The notes: a model not told the origin generated them from the sequence alone. DNA of 64,000 nucleotides from Sphingorhabdus pulchriflava (GCF_003367235.1 NZ_QRGP01000001.1:1426001-1490000); one strand, 5' to 3'. Positions 18,013-27,199 are shown, counted from the stretch's first letter. Numbers and translations are program-made.

Positions 18013-19296
18013 ATGGTAAAATCGGTCAGCCAGCTCAATCAGGCAGAACGCGAGCGCTATACGTGGCGCGATGACGAACTGCGCAAGATGCGTCGTATCG
18101 CCACGGCGTTGCTGATCCTGATGGCGCTGCTGTTTGTCGCTGGCATCCATCTCGAGCGCAATGTGCATCCACACTGGGGCTTTTTAACTGCCTTTGCCGA
18201 AGCTGGCATGGTGGGTGGTCTGGCGGACTGGTTCGCGGTTACGGCCCTGTTTCGTCATCCGCTCGGCATTCCCATCCCGCACACGGCGATCATCCCGAAC
18301 AACAAGGAACGCCTCGGCAGAACGTTGGCGGGTTTCCTGCGCACCAACTTTCTACGCACCGGCATAGTTGCACGCAAAGTACAGACGATGGATGTCGCAG
18401 GCGCGATGGGGCGATTCCTGACAACGCCGGGGTCCGGCGAAGGCCGGATGCGGATGGGGGCCTCTCGGCTGCTCGGCGACATTGTCGAATCGCTCGATGA
18501 CGAACGGCTGGGCGGCATCGCCAAGGGTGCGGTGCGCACCCAGCTCGAAAAGCTGGATATTGCGCCGCTGCTTGGACAGTTGCTGGCAGCGATGATCAAG
18601 GAGCGGCGACATTTACCCGTGCTTGATGGTATCATCGCCTGGGCCGCCAAGACGTTGGAAGCCAATGAGCATATCATCCGCGCCATGGTTGAAGAACGCG
18701 CAGGCACTATCATGCGCTGGACCGGGCTTGATGACCGTCTGGCCAATGCCATCGTCACCGGCCTTGAAAAGCTGCTCGGCGACATGGCCGAAGACCCGGA
18801 CCATCCCTTGCGTGAAAAGGGTGAAGAAGGGCTGGAAAAGCTGGCGTACAATCTGCGCCATGACAAGGAATTGCAGGCGAAGGTCAATCACTGGAAGCAA
18901 GAACTGCTCAAGAACCCGGCTTTCGCAAAATGGATTGACGGGTTGTGGGGGCAAGGTCGCGATGCTTTGCTGAAGGCCGCGCGCAATCCCGATGCAGCAC
19001 TGGCAGGAAGCTTTGGTGAAGCCTTGACAAAATTGGGCGCCACTCTGCAGGATGATGAAAGGCTGAAACGTCAGATCAACCGCTTCGCCCGCCGCGCCAT
19101 CGTCGGCACGACCGAAAATTATGGCGACCAGATTGTAAGTCTGGTTTCAGATACAATTGGCGGGTGGAATGCCAGCACAATCACCGACCGTGTTGAAAAT
19201 GCCGTTGGTAGCGATCTTCAATTCATACGCATCAACGGCACGTTGGTTGGCGGGCTGGCCGGGATCATCATCCACACCGTTTCGCTGCTGCTCTGA
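18013..19296 (+). CDS. DUF445 family membrane protein (YjiN-like)
   Basis: A 427-residue protein of the DUF445 family. One N-terminal membrane helix (ATALLILMALLFVAGIHL) is followed by the family signature AFAEAGMVGGLADWFAVTAL and FRHPLGIPIPHTAIIPNNK. The middle is long and helical, and a hydrophobic segment GTLVGGLAGIIIHTVSLLL closes the protein. Function is unknown in the family. It follows the pump gene by 34 bases and may be in the same transcript; it meets the convergent reductase gene after 3 bases. Confidence 0.93.
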   Translation: MVKSVSQLNQAERERYTWRDDELRKMRRIATALLILMALLFVAGIHLERNVHPHWGFLTAFAEAGMVGGLADWFAVTALFRHPLGIPIPHTAIIPNNKERLGRTLAGFLRTNFLRTGIVARKVQTMDVAGAMGRFLTTPGSGEGRMRMGASRLLGDIVESLDDERLGGIAKGAVRTQLEKLDIAPLLGQLLAAMIKERRHLPVLDGIIAWAAKTLEANEHIIRAMVEERAGTIMRWTGLDDRLANAIVTGLEKLLGDMAEDPDHPLREKGEEGLEKLAYNLRHDKELQAKVNHWKQELLKNPAFAKWIDGLWGQGRDALLKAARNPDAALAGSFGEALTKLGATLQDDERLKRQINRFARRAIVGTTENYGDQIVSLVSDTIGGWNASTITDRVENAVGSDLQFIRINGTLVGGLAGIIIHTVSLLL

Positions 19297-19299
19297 CGT

Positions 19300-20607
19300 T
19301 CAATTCGCCGCTTTGATCATATCCTCGATGCGAACGAACTTCTCGCGCGGAGCCCCTTCTCTGGCGCGGGCAATTTCGGCTTCCTCAATCTTCTTCCAGT
19401 CGGAAAATTTGACGATTTGAACGCCGCGTTGTTCGAGTAGCGCATCGAGTGCAGCACGCCCCTGCTTGCTTGCTCCATCTCCAATATCTTCGGCAACAGC
19501 CTCGATGATCATATAGCCATCGGGGCGATTGGTACCGATCGTCCCAGAAGGCCCGCGCCTTGCCCAACCAACGCAGTATAGCCCCTGCAATATGCGGCCT
19601 TCGACATTAGCAAAGCGACCGCGGCCATGCTCATAGGGCACGCCTTCGATTGAGGGCGTCTGATAGCCAATACAAGCGACGACCATCGAGCAGTCGATCG
19701 CATAAGTTTCGCCGGTTCCCCGGCTGCGCAGTTCGCTGTCGAGTTCGGTGCGCTCGACGATGATCCTCTCGACTTTGCCATCGCCCTCAATGGCAACAGG
19801 TGCTGCAAAGAAATCGAACTCGATCGATATCGGCTTGGTCGCCCTATAGCTCTCAGGGATCGCCGCAAATTCGCGCAGGCAGGTCACCGATTTGCGCATG
19901 CCAGGTTCAAGCAGCATGTCTTCGCCCGCATCGGGCAGATCAGCGCGGTCAACATAAGGGCAGGCACGTTCCAAATGCCCCAATTCGCCCAGTTCCTTGG
20001 GCGTCATCGCGATCTGGTGCGGCCCGCGACGGCCGAGGATGGTTACCTCTTCGGTATTTGCTGTTTCGAGCATATCGAGCGCGTGGCTTACGATATCGGA
20101 ACCGCCAAGTTCGACTCGGGTTTTGGAAAGGATACGTGCGACATCAAGCGCAACATTGCCATTGCCGACAATCGCAACATGCTTGCCGTCCAATGGAGGC
20201 TCAAGATCTGCGAAATCTGGGTGGCCATTATACCATCCGACAAATGCCGCACTTCCAAAGACGCCGGGCAAATCTGACCCGGGGATGCCCAGATCACGGT
20301 CATTCGGCGCTCCGGTCGCCAGTATGACTGCATCGTACATACCCAGAAGCTCGTCTATCGATATATCCTCACCTACCATGACATTGCCGACGAAGCGCAC
20401 GTTGTCGGATAGCGCCACACCTTCATAACGCCGCGATACCGCTTTGATCGATTGGTGATCCGGCGCAACGCCGAAACGGATAAGGCCATAAGGCACCGGC
20501 AGTCGATCGATTACATCGACGCGGACATCATCGCCAAATTGTTTTTGCGCGGCCTCGGCGGTGTAATAGCCTGCGGGGCCTGACCCGATGATTGCAATGT
20601 GACGCAA
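19300..20607 (-). CDS. Ferredoxin--NADP+ reductase-like flavoprotein (FprA/adrenodoxin reductase type)
   Basis: A 435-residue FAD/NADPH enzyme passing electrons to ferredoxins. The N-terminal FAD motif IAIIGSGPAGYYTAEAAQ, the DRLPVPYGLIRFGVAPDHQ region, the NADPH motif VAIVGNGNVALDVARIL and the C-terminal GWARRGPSGTIGTNRPDGY are the adrenodoxin-reductase-family hallmarks. The start codon is TTG at 20607, supported by a strong GAAGGAGGG 5 to 7 bases upstream. Its partner ferredoxin is not encoded nearby. Confidence 0.94.
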   Translation of the reverse strand: MRHIAIIGSGPAGYYTAEAAQKQFGDDVRVDVIDRLPVPYGLIRFGVAPDHQSIKAVSRRYEGVALSDNVRFVGNVMVGEDISIDELLGMYDAVILATGAPNDRDLGIPGSDLPGVFGSAAFVGWYNGHPDFADLEPPLDGKHVAIVGNGNVALDVARILSKTRVELGGSDIVSHALDMLETANTEEVTILGRRGPHQIAMTPKELGELGHLERACPYVDRADLPDAGEDMLLEPGMRKSVTCLREFAAIPESYRATKPISIEFDFFAAPVAIEGDGKVERIIVERTELDSELRSRGTGETYAIDCSMVVACIGYQTPSIEGVPYEHGRGRFANVEGRILQGLYCVGWARRGPSGTIGTNRPDGYMIIEAVAEDIGDGASKQGRAALDALLEQRGVQIVKFSDWKKIEEAEIARAREGAPREKFVRIEDMIKAAN

Positions 20608-20752
20608 GCGCTCCCTCCTTCACTTGCCCGCCAACCTTAAGGTCAGCCTCTTCTTCGGATTCGGAGCATAAGCAGCGAAAATGTAAATGCAATCAGGCTC
20701 ATCCAGCCGAAAGCGCTTTTCCCCCGCTTCTTATCCGCCTAATGCTGCCGAT

Positions 20753-21490
20753 ATGAGTATAAAACTTTCAATCCTGTTGGCAGCAACCGCGCTGTTGCTT
20801 GCCACAACGGCTTGCAAGCAGGTTGCAAAACAGGATGACCGCCCGGAAACTTCACAGGAATTTCCCCGTGCTGATCGGGCGGTTTCACAAACGGGTGACA
20901 CAGAATTTTCGACGGAAGCGGCGCGCGACGAGGCGGGTGAAGCCACCAAATTAATGAACTGGGCGGCAATCGAACCGGGAATGACGGTTGCCGATATCGG
21001 CGCTGGTGAAGGCTATTATACGGTGCGGTTGGCAGAACGTGTAGGCGTAAAAGGTCGTGTTCTGGCGCAAGACATCAACCGCGGCGCGCTTGATCGGCTG
21101 GGCGAACGGATCTCGCGCGAACGCTTGGATAATGTTGCGATCAAGGAAGGTGGCATTGACGATCCACGCCTGCCCGCGAATAGTTTCGACCGCATCTTCA
21201 TGGTGCATATGTATCATGAGGTGACCGAGCCTTATGCCTTCATCTGGCGACTGCGCAGCGCGCTGAACGCGGGTGGGCAGGTTATCGTCGTTGATCGCGA
21301 TCGTGCGACCAAGCGGCACGGCATTCCGCCAAAGCTGCTGTTTTGCGAATTTGACGCCGTCGGCTACCGCTTGGTCGAATTTGCCGAACGGCCCGAAGTC
21401 GGCGCTTATTTCGCCCGTTTTGAACGCAAAGGCAAAGCCCCTGCCCCGGCTGCAATCAAGACCTGCAAAGAAACTGCGAAACGCAGTTAG
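20753..21490 (+). CDS. Class I SAM methyltransferase with lipoprotein signal
   Basis: A 245-residue protein. From the ATG at 20753 a lipoprotein signal (LSILLAATALLLATTACKQ) is seen. A Rossmann methyltransferase core follows: motif I VADIGAGEGYYTVRLAERVG, then GRVLAQDINRGALDRL, and the motif IV region SFDRIFMVHMYHEV. Methyltransferases exported to the periplasm are uncommon because SAM is cytoplasmic, yet this predicted-lipoprotein type recurs in alphaproteobacteria. The substrate is unknown. The gene overlaps the convergent depolymerase stop by 4 bases. Confidence 0.85.
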   Translation: MSIKLSILLAATALLLATTACKQVAKQDDRPETSQEFPRADRAVSQTGDTEFSTEAARDEAGEATKLMNWAAIEPGMTVADIGAGEGYYTVRLAERVGVKGRVLAQDINRGALDRLGERISRERLDNVAIKEGGIDDPRLPANSFDRIFMVHMYHEVTEPYAFIWRLRSALNAGGQVIVVDRDRATKRHGIPPKLLFCEFDAVGYRLVEFAERPEVGAYFARFERKGKAPAPAAIKTCKETAKRS

Positions 21491-22320
21491 GCTGCCTTCT
21501 TTTTCGCTTCCTTGGGCCGATCGAGGAATTCGCGCATCGCGGTGATACTTTCCTCAACATGGCTGAGCATGAACAGGTGCCCGCCATCGTCGATGATGAA
21601 CAACTCGCTGTTCGGGATCAGCATTTTCAGGAAATGGCCATTGGCGACCGGCACGATTTGATCATCGCCACCCATCATGATCAGCGTATCATGCTTCATG
21701 AAAGGCAGGAAAGGTGCACTGGTCCAACCCAGCATCGCCAGCAACTGATAGAAATAGCCGGTCTTTGACGGCGGCTTAATACGGCCAATATGGCCTTCAG
21801 AGCCATCATCTGTTCCGCCGTACAAGGTGTTGAAATGCTTACGCATGAAGTCCGGGTCGATATAGCGGCGTGGGTCAGCCATCTTGATCAGTGCTTTGGG
21901 GTTTCCTGGCACCATCAGCATCCCAGCCGTGGTCGCCGCTAGGATCAGGCGGTTGACGCGCGGGCCGTTCTGCAAAGTGAATTGCTGCGCCATGGCCCCG
22001 CCCCAGCTGACGCCCATGACATCGACCTGCGCCATGTCGTAGCGGTCGAGCAGTTGCTCCGAAATCCGGCCCATCATCCACGCGTTATAGGGTACCATCG
22101 GCTCTGGCGAGCCGCCAACACCCGGCATGTCAAAAGTCAGGAAATCGCGATCGGGCAGCATATGCGCCAGTGGTGCCATCGCCTCGATATTCGCGCCAAT
22201 GCCGTTGAAGAACAGCAGTGGCAGCTTGTCGGTTTTGCTTTCAGCCTTCCAGTGCGCAACGCGCAGATTGCGCCCGTCCACCTGCTCCATGCTGAAACGC
22301 GGCTCGCGTGTTTTGGTCAT
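21487..22320 (-). CDS. phaZ: Intracellular PHA depolymerase-like alpha/beta hydrolase
   Basis: About 277 residues, in the PhaZ-type depolymerase group found beside PHA synthases. The lipase box is GVSWGGAMAQQF, with the nucleophilic serine at the strand-helix turn. The acid lies in DTLIMMGGDDQIVPVANG and the histidine in IIDDGGHLFMLSH. It ends in a lysine/alanine tail (KEAKKKAA). The ATG at 22320 has AGGGGA upstream. It lies behind phaC on the same strand, separated by 81 bases that contain a strong hairpin. It releases hydroxyacids from storage granules. Confidence 0.85.
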   Translation of the reverse strand: MTKTREPRFSMEQVDGRNLRVAHWKAESKTDKLPLLFFNGIGANIEAMAPLAHMLPDRDFLTFDMPGVGGSPEPMVPYNAWMMGRISEQLLDRYDMAQVDVMGVSWGGAMAQQFTLQNGPRVNRLILAATTAGMLMVPGNPKALIKMADPRRYIDPDFMRKHFNTLYGGTDDGSEGHIGRIKPPSKTGYFYQLLAMLGWTSAPFLPFMKHDTLIMMGGDDQIVPVANGHFLKMLIPNSELFIIDDGGHLFMLSHVEESITAMREFLDRPKEAKKKAA

Positions 22321-22363
22321 GTTTGTTCCCCTGCTGCCCGGGCCGCTGCGGGCGTTTTTTGTT

Positions 22364-22387
22364 GCGTCGCAGCATAGCCTGCGACGC
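22364..22387 (-). other. Hairpin between phaC and phaZ
   Basis: GCGTCGCAG and CTGCGACGC pair perfectly (9 bp) around a 6-base loop, in the only spacer of the phaC-phaZ unit. No T run follows in the direction of transcription. It may tune the phaC to phaZ transcript ratio by processing or partial termination. Confidence 0.5.
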
Positions 22388-22401
22388 GCTTTACGCAAGC
22401 G

Positions 22402-24141
22402 TCAATCTAGCACATAGAGGCCAGGCGCATTTTCCATCGGCGGATGCGCTTTGCTTCCGCAAGCCGATGGTGCTTTCACCTTTTTGCCAGATCTTTCGGC
22501 CAGCCATTCGGTCCAGAACGGCCACCAACTGCCTGCATTTTCCTCTGCACCTTTCATCCACGCCTTGACGTCAGCAGGCGGCTTACCCTTGGTATTGCGC
22601 CAATATTTAGCCTTGGGATTGCCGGGAGGATTGAGAATGGCCTGCATATGGCCCGCCTGGCTCAGCACAAATTCGACATTTTTGGCGCCAAACAATTGGG
22701 TCGACCGATAACAAGCCTGCCATGGCGTGATATGGTCGGTGGTTCCGCCCAGGATGAACATGTCGCCCTTGACTTTGGTCAGATCGAGCGTGTGACCCGC
22801 AATTTCAAAGGTGCCAGGGGCGGCGTAGGCATTGGCCTCAAACAGTTCGAGAAAATCACCCAGCAGGCTCGCCGACAAATTGGTCGCATCGGCGTTCCAG
22901 AAGAGGATATCAAACGCTGGCGGATCATCACCAAGCAGATAGTTGTTGATGACATAATTCCAGATCAGGTCATTGGGCCGCAACCAGGCAAAACCACGCG
23001 CCAGACTGCTGCCTTCAATCACGCCCTTCTTCGCCGCGCGCTGTTTGGCGAGGCTGATGCCGTTATGGCTAACAAGCGAGCTGGCCTCGGTATCACCCGG
23101 CTTTGGCTCAAGAACGCAGACCATCATCGTGATCGCATTGATCCGGTCGTCGCCATCTGCTGCCAGACGTGAGCAGAGCACCGACATGGTTTGTCCGCCC
23201 GAGCAGCCGCCCGAGACGTTGACCTTGTCGCTTCCGGTAATTTCGCAAACCACATCGACGGCCTTGCGACACGCCTCGATATAGTCGCCCATGCCCCAGA
23301 TGCCCTGATCATGGGTCGGGTTGCGCCAGCTGATCACAAAGGTCTGGAAGCCATGCTCAACCTGCCATTTGATGATGCTCTTTTCCGGCGACAGATCGTT
23401 GATGTACATCTTGTTGATTTGCGGCGGGATGGTGAGCTGCGGGATTGCGTACACTTCGTCGGTCGCGGGCGTATACTGAATCAGTTCAAACATCTCGTCG
23501 CGGTAGACGACCTTGCCGGGGGTGGTCGCGATATTCTCGCCCAGCTTGAACGGCTTTTTGTTGACCTGGCTGACCATGCCATCGTTGTGGACCATGTCGT
23601 TGTAGGCGTTCTGCAGGCCCTTGATAAGGCTCAGGCCGCCCGAATCCACAAGACGCTTCTGCGCGGTCGGATTGCCGATCAGGCTATTGGTCGGTGCAAG
23701 CGCATCAATGACCATCTGGCTGACGAAATTGGCGCGATCACGCTCGAGCGCATCAAGCTCAAGATCCTCGATCCAACCCTTGATACCCTTTTGCACCGCC
23801 AGATAATATTGCGCACCGGCTTTGAAGAAGGGATTGAAGGTCCAGGCCGGATCCATGAAGCGCTTGTCTTTGGGGTCTGGTGCCAGATCGGATTTGCCGG
23901 TCATGATCTTGACCGCATCTTCGGTCAGGCCCGACATAGCCTTGAATGCGCTGTTCGGATTGGCTGCGGTCTGCCGAAGCATAACACCGATGGCACCGGC
24001 AAAATCTTCACGCGCCAACCCAGCGAGAGGCCCGAGAGCCATGGTTGCATCATTGGCCGCATCGAAGGCGCTTTCAGGGATCGTTCCGAGCCCCTTCTTT
24101 TTGCCACCGCTGGTTTTCGCTTTTGCTTTCTTTTCAGCCAT
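22402..24141 (-). CDS. phaC: Poly(3-hydroxyalkanoate) synthase PhaC
   Basis: A 579-residue granule-bound polymerase joining (R)-3-hydroxyacyl-CoA into polyester. The catalytic cysteine is C313 in the modified lipase box VSGGCSGGQTMS. The aspartate lies in GGTTDHITPWQACYR and the histidine in QAGHMQAILNPPG. The first 20 residues are lysine-rich. The C terminus, with GSWWPFWTEWLAERSG and ENAPGLYVLD, resembles class II (Pseudomonas-type) synthases as I recall them, although the length fits class I. RBS AGGAG is upstream. No phaA, phaB or phasin is nearby. Confidence 0.93.
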   Translation of the reverse strand: MAEKKAKAKTSGGKKKGLGTIPESAFDAANDATMALGPLAGLAREDFAGAIGVMLRQTAANPNSAFKAMSGLTEDAVKIMTGKSDLAPDPKDKRFMDPAWTFNPFFKAGAQYYLAVQKGIKGWIEDLELDALERDRANFVSQMVIDALAPTNSLIGNPTAQKRLVDSGGLSLIKGLQNAYNDMVHNDGMVSQVNKKPFKLGENIATTPGKVVYRDEMFELIQYTPATDEVYAIPQLTIPPQINKMYINDLSPEKSIIKWQVEHGFQTFVISWRNPTHDQGIWGMGDYIEACRKAVDVVCEITGSDKVNVSGGCSGGQTMSVLCSRLAADGDDRINAITMMVCVLEPKPGDTEASSLVSHNGISLAKQRAAKKGVIEGSSLARGFAWLRPNDLIWNYVINNYLLGDDPPAFDILFWNADATNLSASLLGDFLELFEANAYAAPGTFEIAGHTLDLTKVKGDMFILGGTTDHITPWQACYRSTQLFGAKNVEFVLSQAGHMQAILNPPGNPKAKYWRNTKGKPPADVKAWMKGAEENAGSWWPFWTEWLAERSGKKVKAPSACGSKAHPPMENAPGLYVLD

Positions 24142-24282
24142 CTGAGCAATTTCTCCTCTTCCTCAACCAAAGAAATTGCACTTCGCGCAGACAAGGTCAA
24201 TCGACGAAAATCAGTGCCGTTTCGTCTGGACGCATCGTTGCACGCCCGATATGCGCAAATATGGATGGGAGGCGTTCAACAA

Positions 24283-25200
24283 ATGTCGGAATTTTCATGG
24301 GTTGCAGACCCGGCGTCGGGTATCCGACAGCGCTTCGTCGAAGCCAATGGACAACGCTTTGAACTCGCAGAGGCAGGCGATCCGAAATCGCGCAAATTTG
24401 CGATCTTGCTACACGGTTTTCCCGAACTGAACTTCTCCTGGAGGCACCAGATGCCCGAATTGGCTGCGCAGGGCTGGCGGGTTTGGGCTCCCAATATGCG
24501 CGGTTATGGAGCTTCATCCAAGCCGGAAGGCGTACCAGCCTATCGAATGGATCACCTAATGGCTGACGTGGCTGCTTTGATCGATCTAGCCAAAACACAA
24601 TCTACCACCGACGAAGTGATGCTCGTCGCGCATGATTGGGGCGCGGTGATCGCGTGGACTTTCGCTATCCAGAAGATACGTCCGCTTGACCGGCTGGTGA
24701 TCATGAATGTGCCCCATCCCAAATGTGCTGAGCGTGAGCTGAAATATTGGCGGCAGAGAAAGAAGAGTTGGTACATTTTCTTCTTCCAACTGCCCTGGCT
24801 GCCGGAAAAGATGATGCTGGCCAACGATGCCAAAGCGGTGCGCGGTGCATTCTTCAATACAGCGGCGAACAAGGATCGTTTCCCGCCGCATGATCTGGAT
24901 ATTTATGCCAAGGCAGCGCAGCAGCCCCGCGCTATGCACTCAATGGTCAACTATTACCGCGCGCTGGTGCGCTATCCCGAAGCCCGCGAGGTGGGTGACG
25001 CAATGGTCGATACGCCGACGCTGGTCATCTGGGGTGAAAATGACATGGCGCTCGACATACACTTACTCGACGGGATGGAGGCGTGGGTACCAAATCTCAA
25101 GGTCCACCGTCTGCCGGGCATTTCGCATTGGGTACAACAGGATGCGCCAGAGGACGTAAATCGCCTGCTTGGACAGTGGCTGGATAGCCCTGCCCGATGA
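24283..25200 (+). CDS. Epoxide hydrolase-like alpha/beta hydrolase
   Basis: A 305-residue alpha/beta hydrolase closest to soluble epoxide hydrolases and haloalkane dehalogenases. HGFPELNFSWRHQMPEL is the oxyanion HGxP motif. The nucleophile is an aspartate in VMLVAHDWGAVIAWTFA, which separates this group from serine esterases. The acid lies in VIWGENDMALD and the histidine in LPGISHWVQQD. The start is set at 24283. The frame continues far upstream through the antisense of phaC, which is not coding. It is coupled to pnuC (ATGA). Confidence 0.88.
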   Translation: MSEFSWVADPASGIRQRFVEANGQRFELAEAGDPKSRKFAILLHGFPELNFSWRHQMPELAAQGWRVWAPNMRGYGASSKPEGVPAYRMDHLMADVAALIDLAKTQSTTDEVMLVAHDWGAVIAWTFAIQKIRPLDRLVIMNVPHPKCAERELKYWRQRKKSWYIFFFQLPWLPEKMMLANDAKAVRGAFFNTAANKDRFPPHDLDIYAKAAQQPRAMHSMVNYYRALVRYPEAREVGDAMVDTPTLVIWGENDMALDIHLLDGMEAWVPNLKVHRLPGISHWVQQDAPEDVNRLLGQWLDSPAR

Positions 25201-25763
25201 GCGGGTTAGAAATTGCTGCTGTTCTGCTCGGTATCGCCAACATCCTGCTGATCATTCGGCGTTCAGTCTGGAATTACCCGTTCGCTATCGCAATGGTATC
25301 GCTCTATTTCGTCATCTTCCGTGATGCGAAACTGTACAGCGATGCTGGGCTGCAAATCTTCTTTCTCGCGGTGAACGCTTTTGGCTGGTGGAGTTGGCAC
25401 CGCAACAGGGCCGATAGAGGAGAAATTTTTGTAGAAAGACTGGACGGCCAATCACTCCTCTATTGGATATTCGGCTCGCTGTTGGCGATTGCCGCCTGGG
25501 GCACGTTCATGGCAACCAACACCGATGCCAGCTATCCCTATTGGGATGCGGCAGTCGCCATGTTGTCGGTCGCTGGACAGATATTGATGACGCGACGCTA
25601 TCTGGAAAACTGGCATTGGTGGATAGCCGTCAATGCGATCTCGATCCCGCTTTATCTCGTCAAAGACCTCTATTTGACGGCGGGACTATACGCGCTTTTT
25701 CTGGTTCTAGCGATTGCAGGCCTGGTTGAATGGCGCAAGGTGCGGTTGGCTCAGAAACTTTAA
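25197..25763 (+). CDS. pnuC: Nicotinamide riboside transporter PnuC
   Basis: A 188-residue membrane protein with seven hydrophobic segments, the usual size for PnuC. Hallmarks are GIANILLIIRRSVWNYPFAI, the aromatic NAFGWWSWHRNR in the middle and a C-terminal WHWWIAVNAISIPLY. PnuC carriers import nicotinamide riboside or related B vitamins by facilitated diffusion driven by phosphorylation inside. The start overlaps the hydrolase stop by 4 bases. No NadR-like kinase is nearby and no riboswitch was seen. Confidence 0.92.
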   Translation: MSGLEIAAVLLGIANILLIIRRSVWNYPFAIAMVSLYFVIFRDAKLYSDAGLQIFFLAVNAFGWWSWHRNRADRGEIFVERLDGQSLLYWIFGSLLAIAAWGTFMATNTDASYPYWDAAVAMLSVAGQILMTRRYLENWHWWIAVNAISIPLYLVKDLYLTAGLYALFLVLAIAGLVEWRKVRLAQKL

Positions 25764-25868
25764 GGCCAAAGTCTCCAAATATGCGGCGATCGGACGGAGA
25801 AGGGCTGGGACCCTGTCATGGGTCGCTATAAGCCAAAGTCCTTGCCCTCCCCCGTCACAGGCGTAGAC

Positions 25869-25909
25869 CGCCTTGTTGCGAATGATTGCAGCAATTTCGC
25901 AACAAGGCG
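25869..25909. promoter_or_regulatory. Large perfect palindrome upstream of the LuxR-type gene
   Basis: CGCCTTGTTGCGAA (25869-25882) and TTCGCAACAAGGCG (25896-25909) are perfect 14-bp inverted arms. The 13-base centre holds a smaller dyad, ATTGC-A-GCAAT. It ends 37 bases before the regulator start codon. A further small dyad (GACCC-TGTCAT-GGGTC) lies at 25809-25824. No T run follows, so a protein-binding site or an RNA structure is more likely than a terminator. Confidence 0.65.
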
Positions 25910-25946
25910 CTATCCATTTAGGTAGGGCGGTGCTAAATCTTTCGTT

Positions 25947-27101
25947 ATGGAGGGTCGACATCTGCTTGCGGCATATGATGCTGTGATTTCAGACATATAT
26001 GAGGCTGCGCTATCGCCCGCGCATTGGGACGTCGCGCTCACGTCGCTGATCAGCCATTTTAGCCCGCCGCGTTGGGATGTGGCGATGCTGGTCTGGGAAA
26101 GGCTGCATCCGGCCACCGGCCGCTTCATTGGGGCCGCAGGGGTCAATGACTTCGCCCGTGCAGGCTATATTACGATGTTTGCCGGACGGCAGGCGTGGAG
26201 CATGGCCGGCCACGGCATCCCTGTCGGTCAAGTCGTGCACAGCGACGAAATAGTTGCACGCGACCGGTTCAAACAGGATGAATTCTACAAAAGTTTCCTA
26301 TCCAACTGGGATATAGAAGTGTCGATCATCGCCTCGCTCGACCGGCACGGGCATGACCATCTGGGCCTTTGCATGCCAGGGCCGGATCAACGCGATACCA
26401 GTGGTCTACGTGAAGCTGTAACTCGGCTGGTTCCGCATATCCAGCGCGCCAGCCGGATCAGTCGCCGGATCGGAGAAGCCGATTTGCGCGCCGCCAATGC
26501 GGAGGCGGCACTGGATGCCTCTCCCTCGATTGTCCTGTCGCTCGGTCCCGATCTCGAACTGCTCCATGCAAATGCGACGGCGCAGCGATGGCTGGAAAAG
26601 ACGCAAGGGCTGGTCGCCGCCAATGGCAGGGTACGATTTGCCGATCGCGAAGCGCAGGAACGGCTTGCAAGATTGGCGCGCGGCGAAAGCGATGCGCGTA
26701 CCGAGAATATCCCGATTGATGATGGCGGGCACACCGTCTTTCTCGTCGCAATGCAGGTCGATCCGCAAGTAGGTGCCGGCTTCGCAGTCGCAAAAGGCGG
26801 CGCGTCGGTGCTGCTCGTTGGTGGCGGCAGGCGTGATGTTTCAGATGAGATCATTGCCCGGTTGCGCGATTGGTTCGATCTCACCCCGTCCGAAGCCAAA
26901 ATTGCTGCCTATGTCGCCGACGGCAAGACGATGGAGGAATATGCCCGCGACCGGGGCGTTTCTGTCAACGCCGCGCGCTTCCTGATGAAGGGCGTGTTCG
27001 GCAAGACCGGGGTTGGCAGGCAGGCTGAACTGGCAGCGCTTTTGCGCGAGGCACCTTTGAACTGGCAAAGCCCGATAGACCGGTTTCTAACCGCACATTA
27101 A
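25947..27101 (+). CDS. LuxR-type helix-turn-helix transcriptional regulator
   Basis: A 384-residue regulator. The C-terminal LuxR/FixJ-type HTH covers LTPSEAKIAAYVADGKTMEE, then YARDRGVSVNAARFLMKGVF and GKTGVGRQAELAALL. The N-terminal 300 residues form a long sensor-like region without a motif I can name; a PAS-like stretch is suggested around SIVLSLGPDLELLHANATAQ. Such long LuxR proteins are common in sphingomonads. It is preceded by a striking palindrome that may be its own operator. The following genes encode secreted Cys-rich proteins, which are possible targets. Confidence 0.85.
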   Translation: MEGRHLLAAYDAVISDIYEAALSPAHWDVALTSLISHFSPPRWDVAMLVWERLHPATGRFIGAAGVNDFARAGYITMFAGRQAWSMAGHGIPVGQVVHSDEIVARDRFKQDEFYKSFLSNWDIEVSIIASLDRHGHDHLGLCMPGPDQRDTSGLREAVTRLVPHIQRASRISRRIGEADLRAANAEAALDASPSIVLSLGPDLELLHANATAQRWLEKTQGLVAANGRVRFADREAQERLARLARGESDARTENIPIDDGGHTVFLVAMQVDPQVGAGFAVAKGGASVLLVGGGRRDVSDEIIARLRDWFDLTPSEAKIAAYVADGKTMEEYARDRGVSVNAARFLMKGVFGKTGVGRQAELAALLREAPLNWQSPIDRFLTAH

Positions 27102-27199
27102 GGTCAGGATCTGGCGATACTACCTGAACGGGTAGCGAAATCGACCGCCTGAATAGGCATTCTCCTTAAAAGGTCCGCTTCCGGATTAAGGAGAAAGCC

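Noticed and set aside
22331-22357. Plus-strand GCCCG...CGGGC hairpin with a T run near 22354
   Set aside because: It would act as a terminator only for plus-strand transcription, where no gene ends; the same spacer has the stronger hairpin 22364-22387 on the gene strand.
23191-24282. A very long open frame running on the plus strand across the antisense of phaC into the epoxide-hydrolase-like gene
   Set aside because: The upstream 364 codons mirror phaC codon structure, match no family, and the hydrolase starts naturally at 24283. Third-position bias of a GC-rich gene keeps the antisense frame open.
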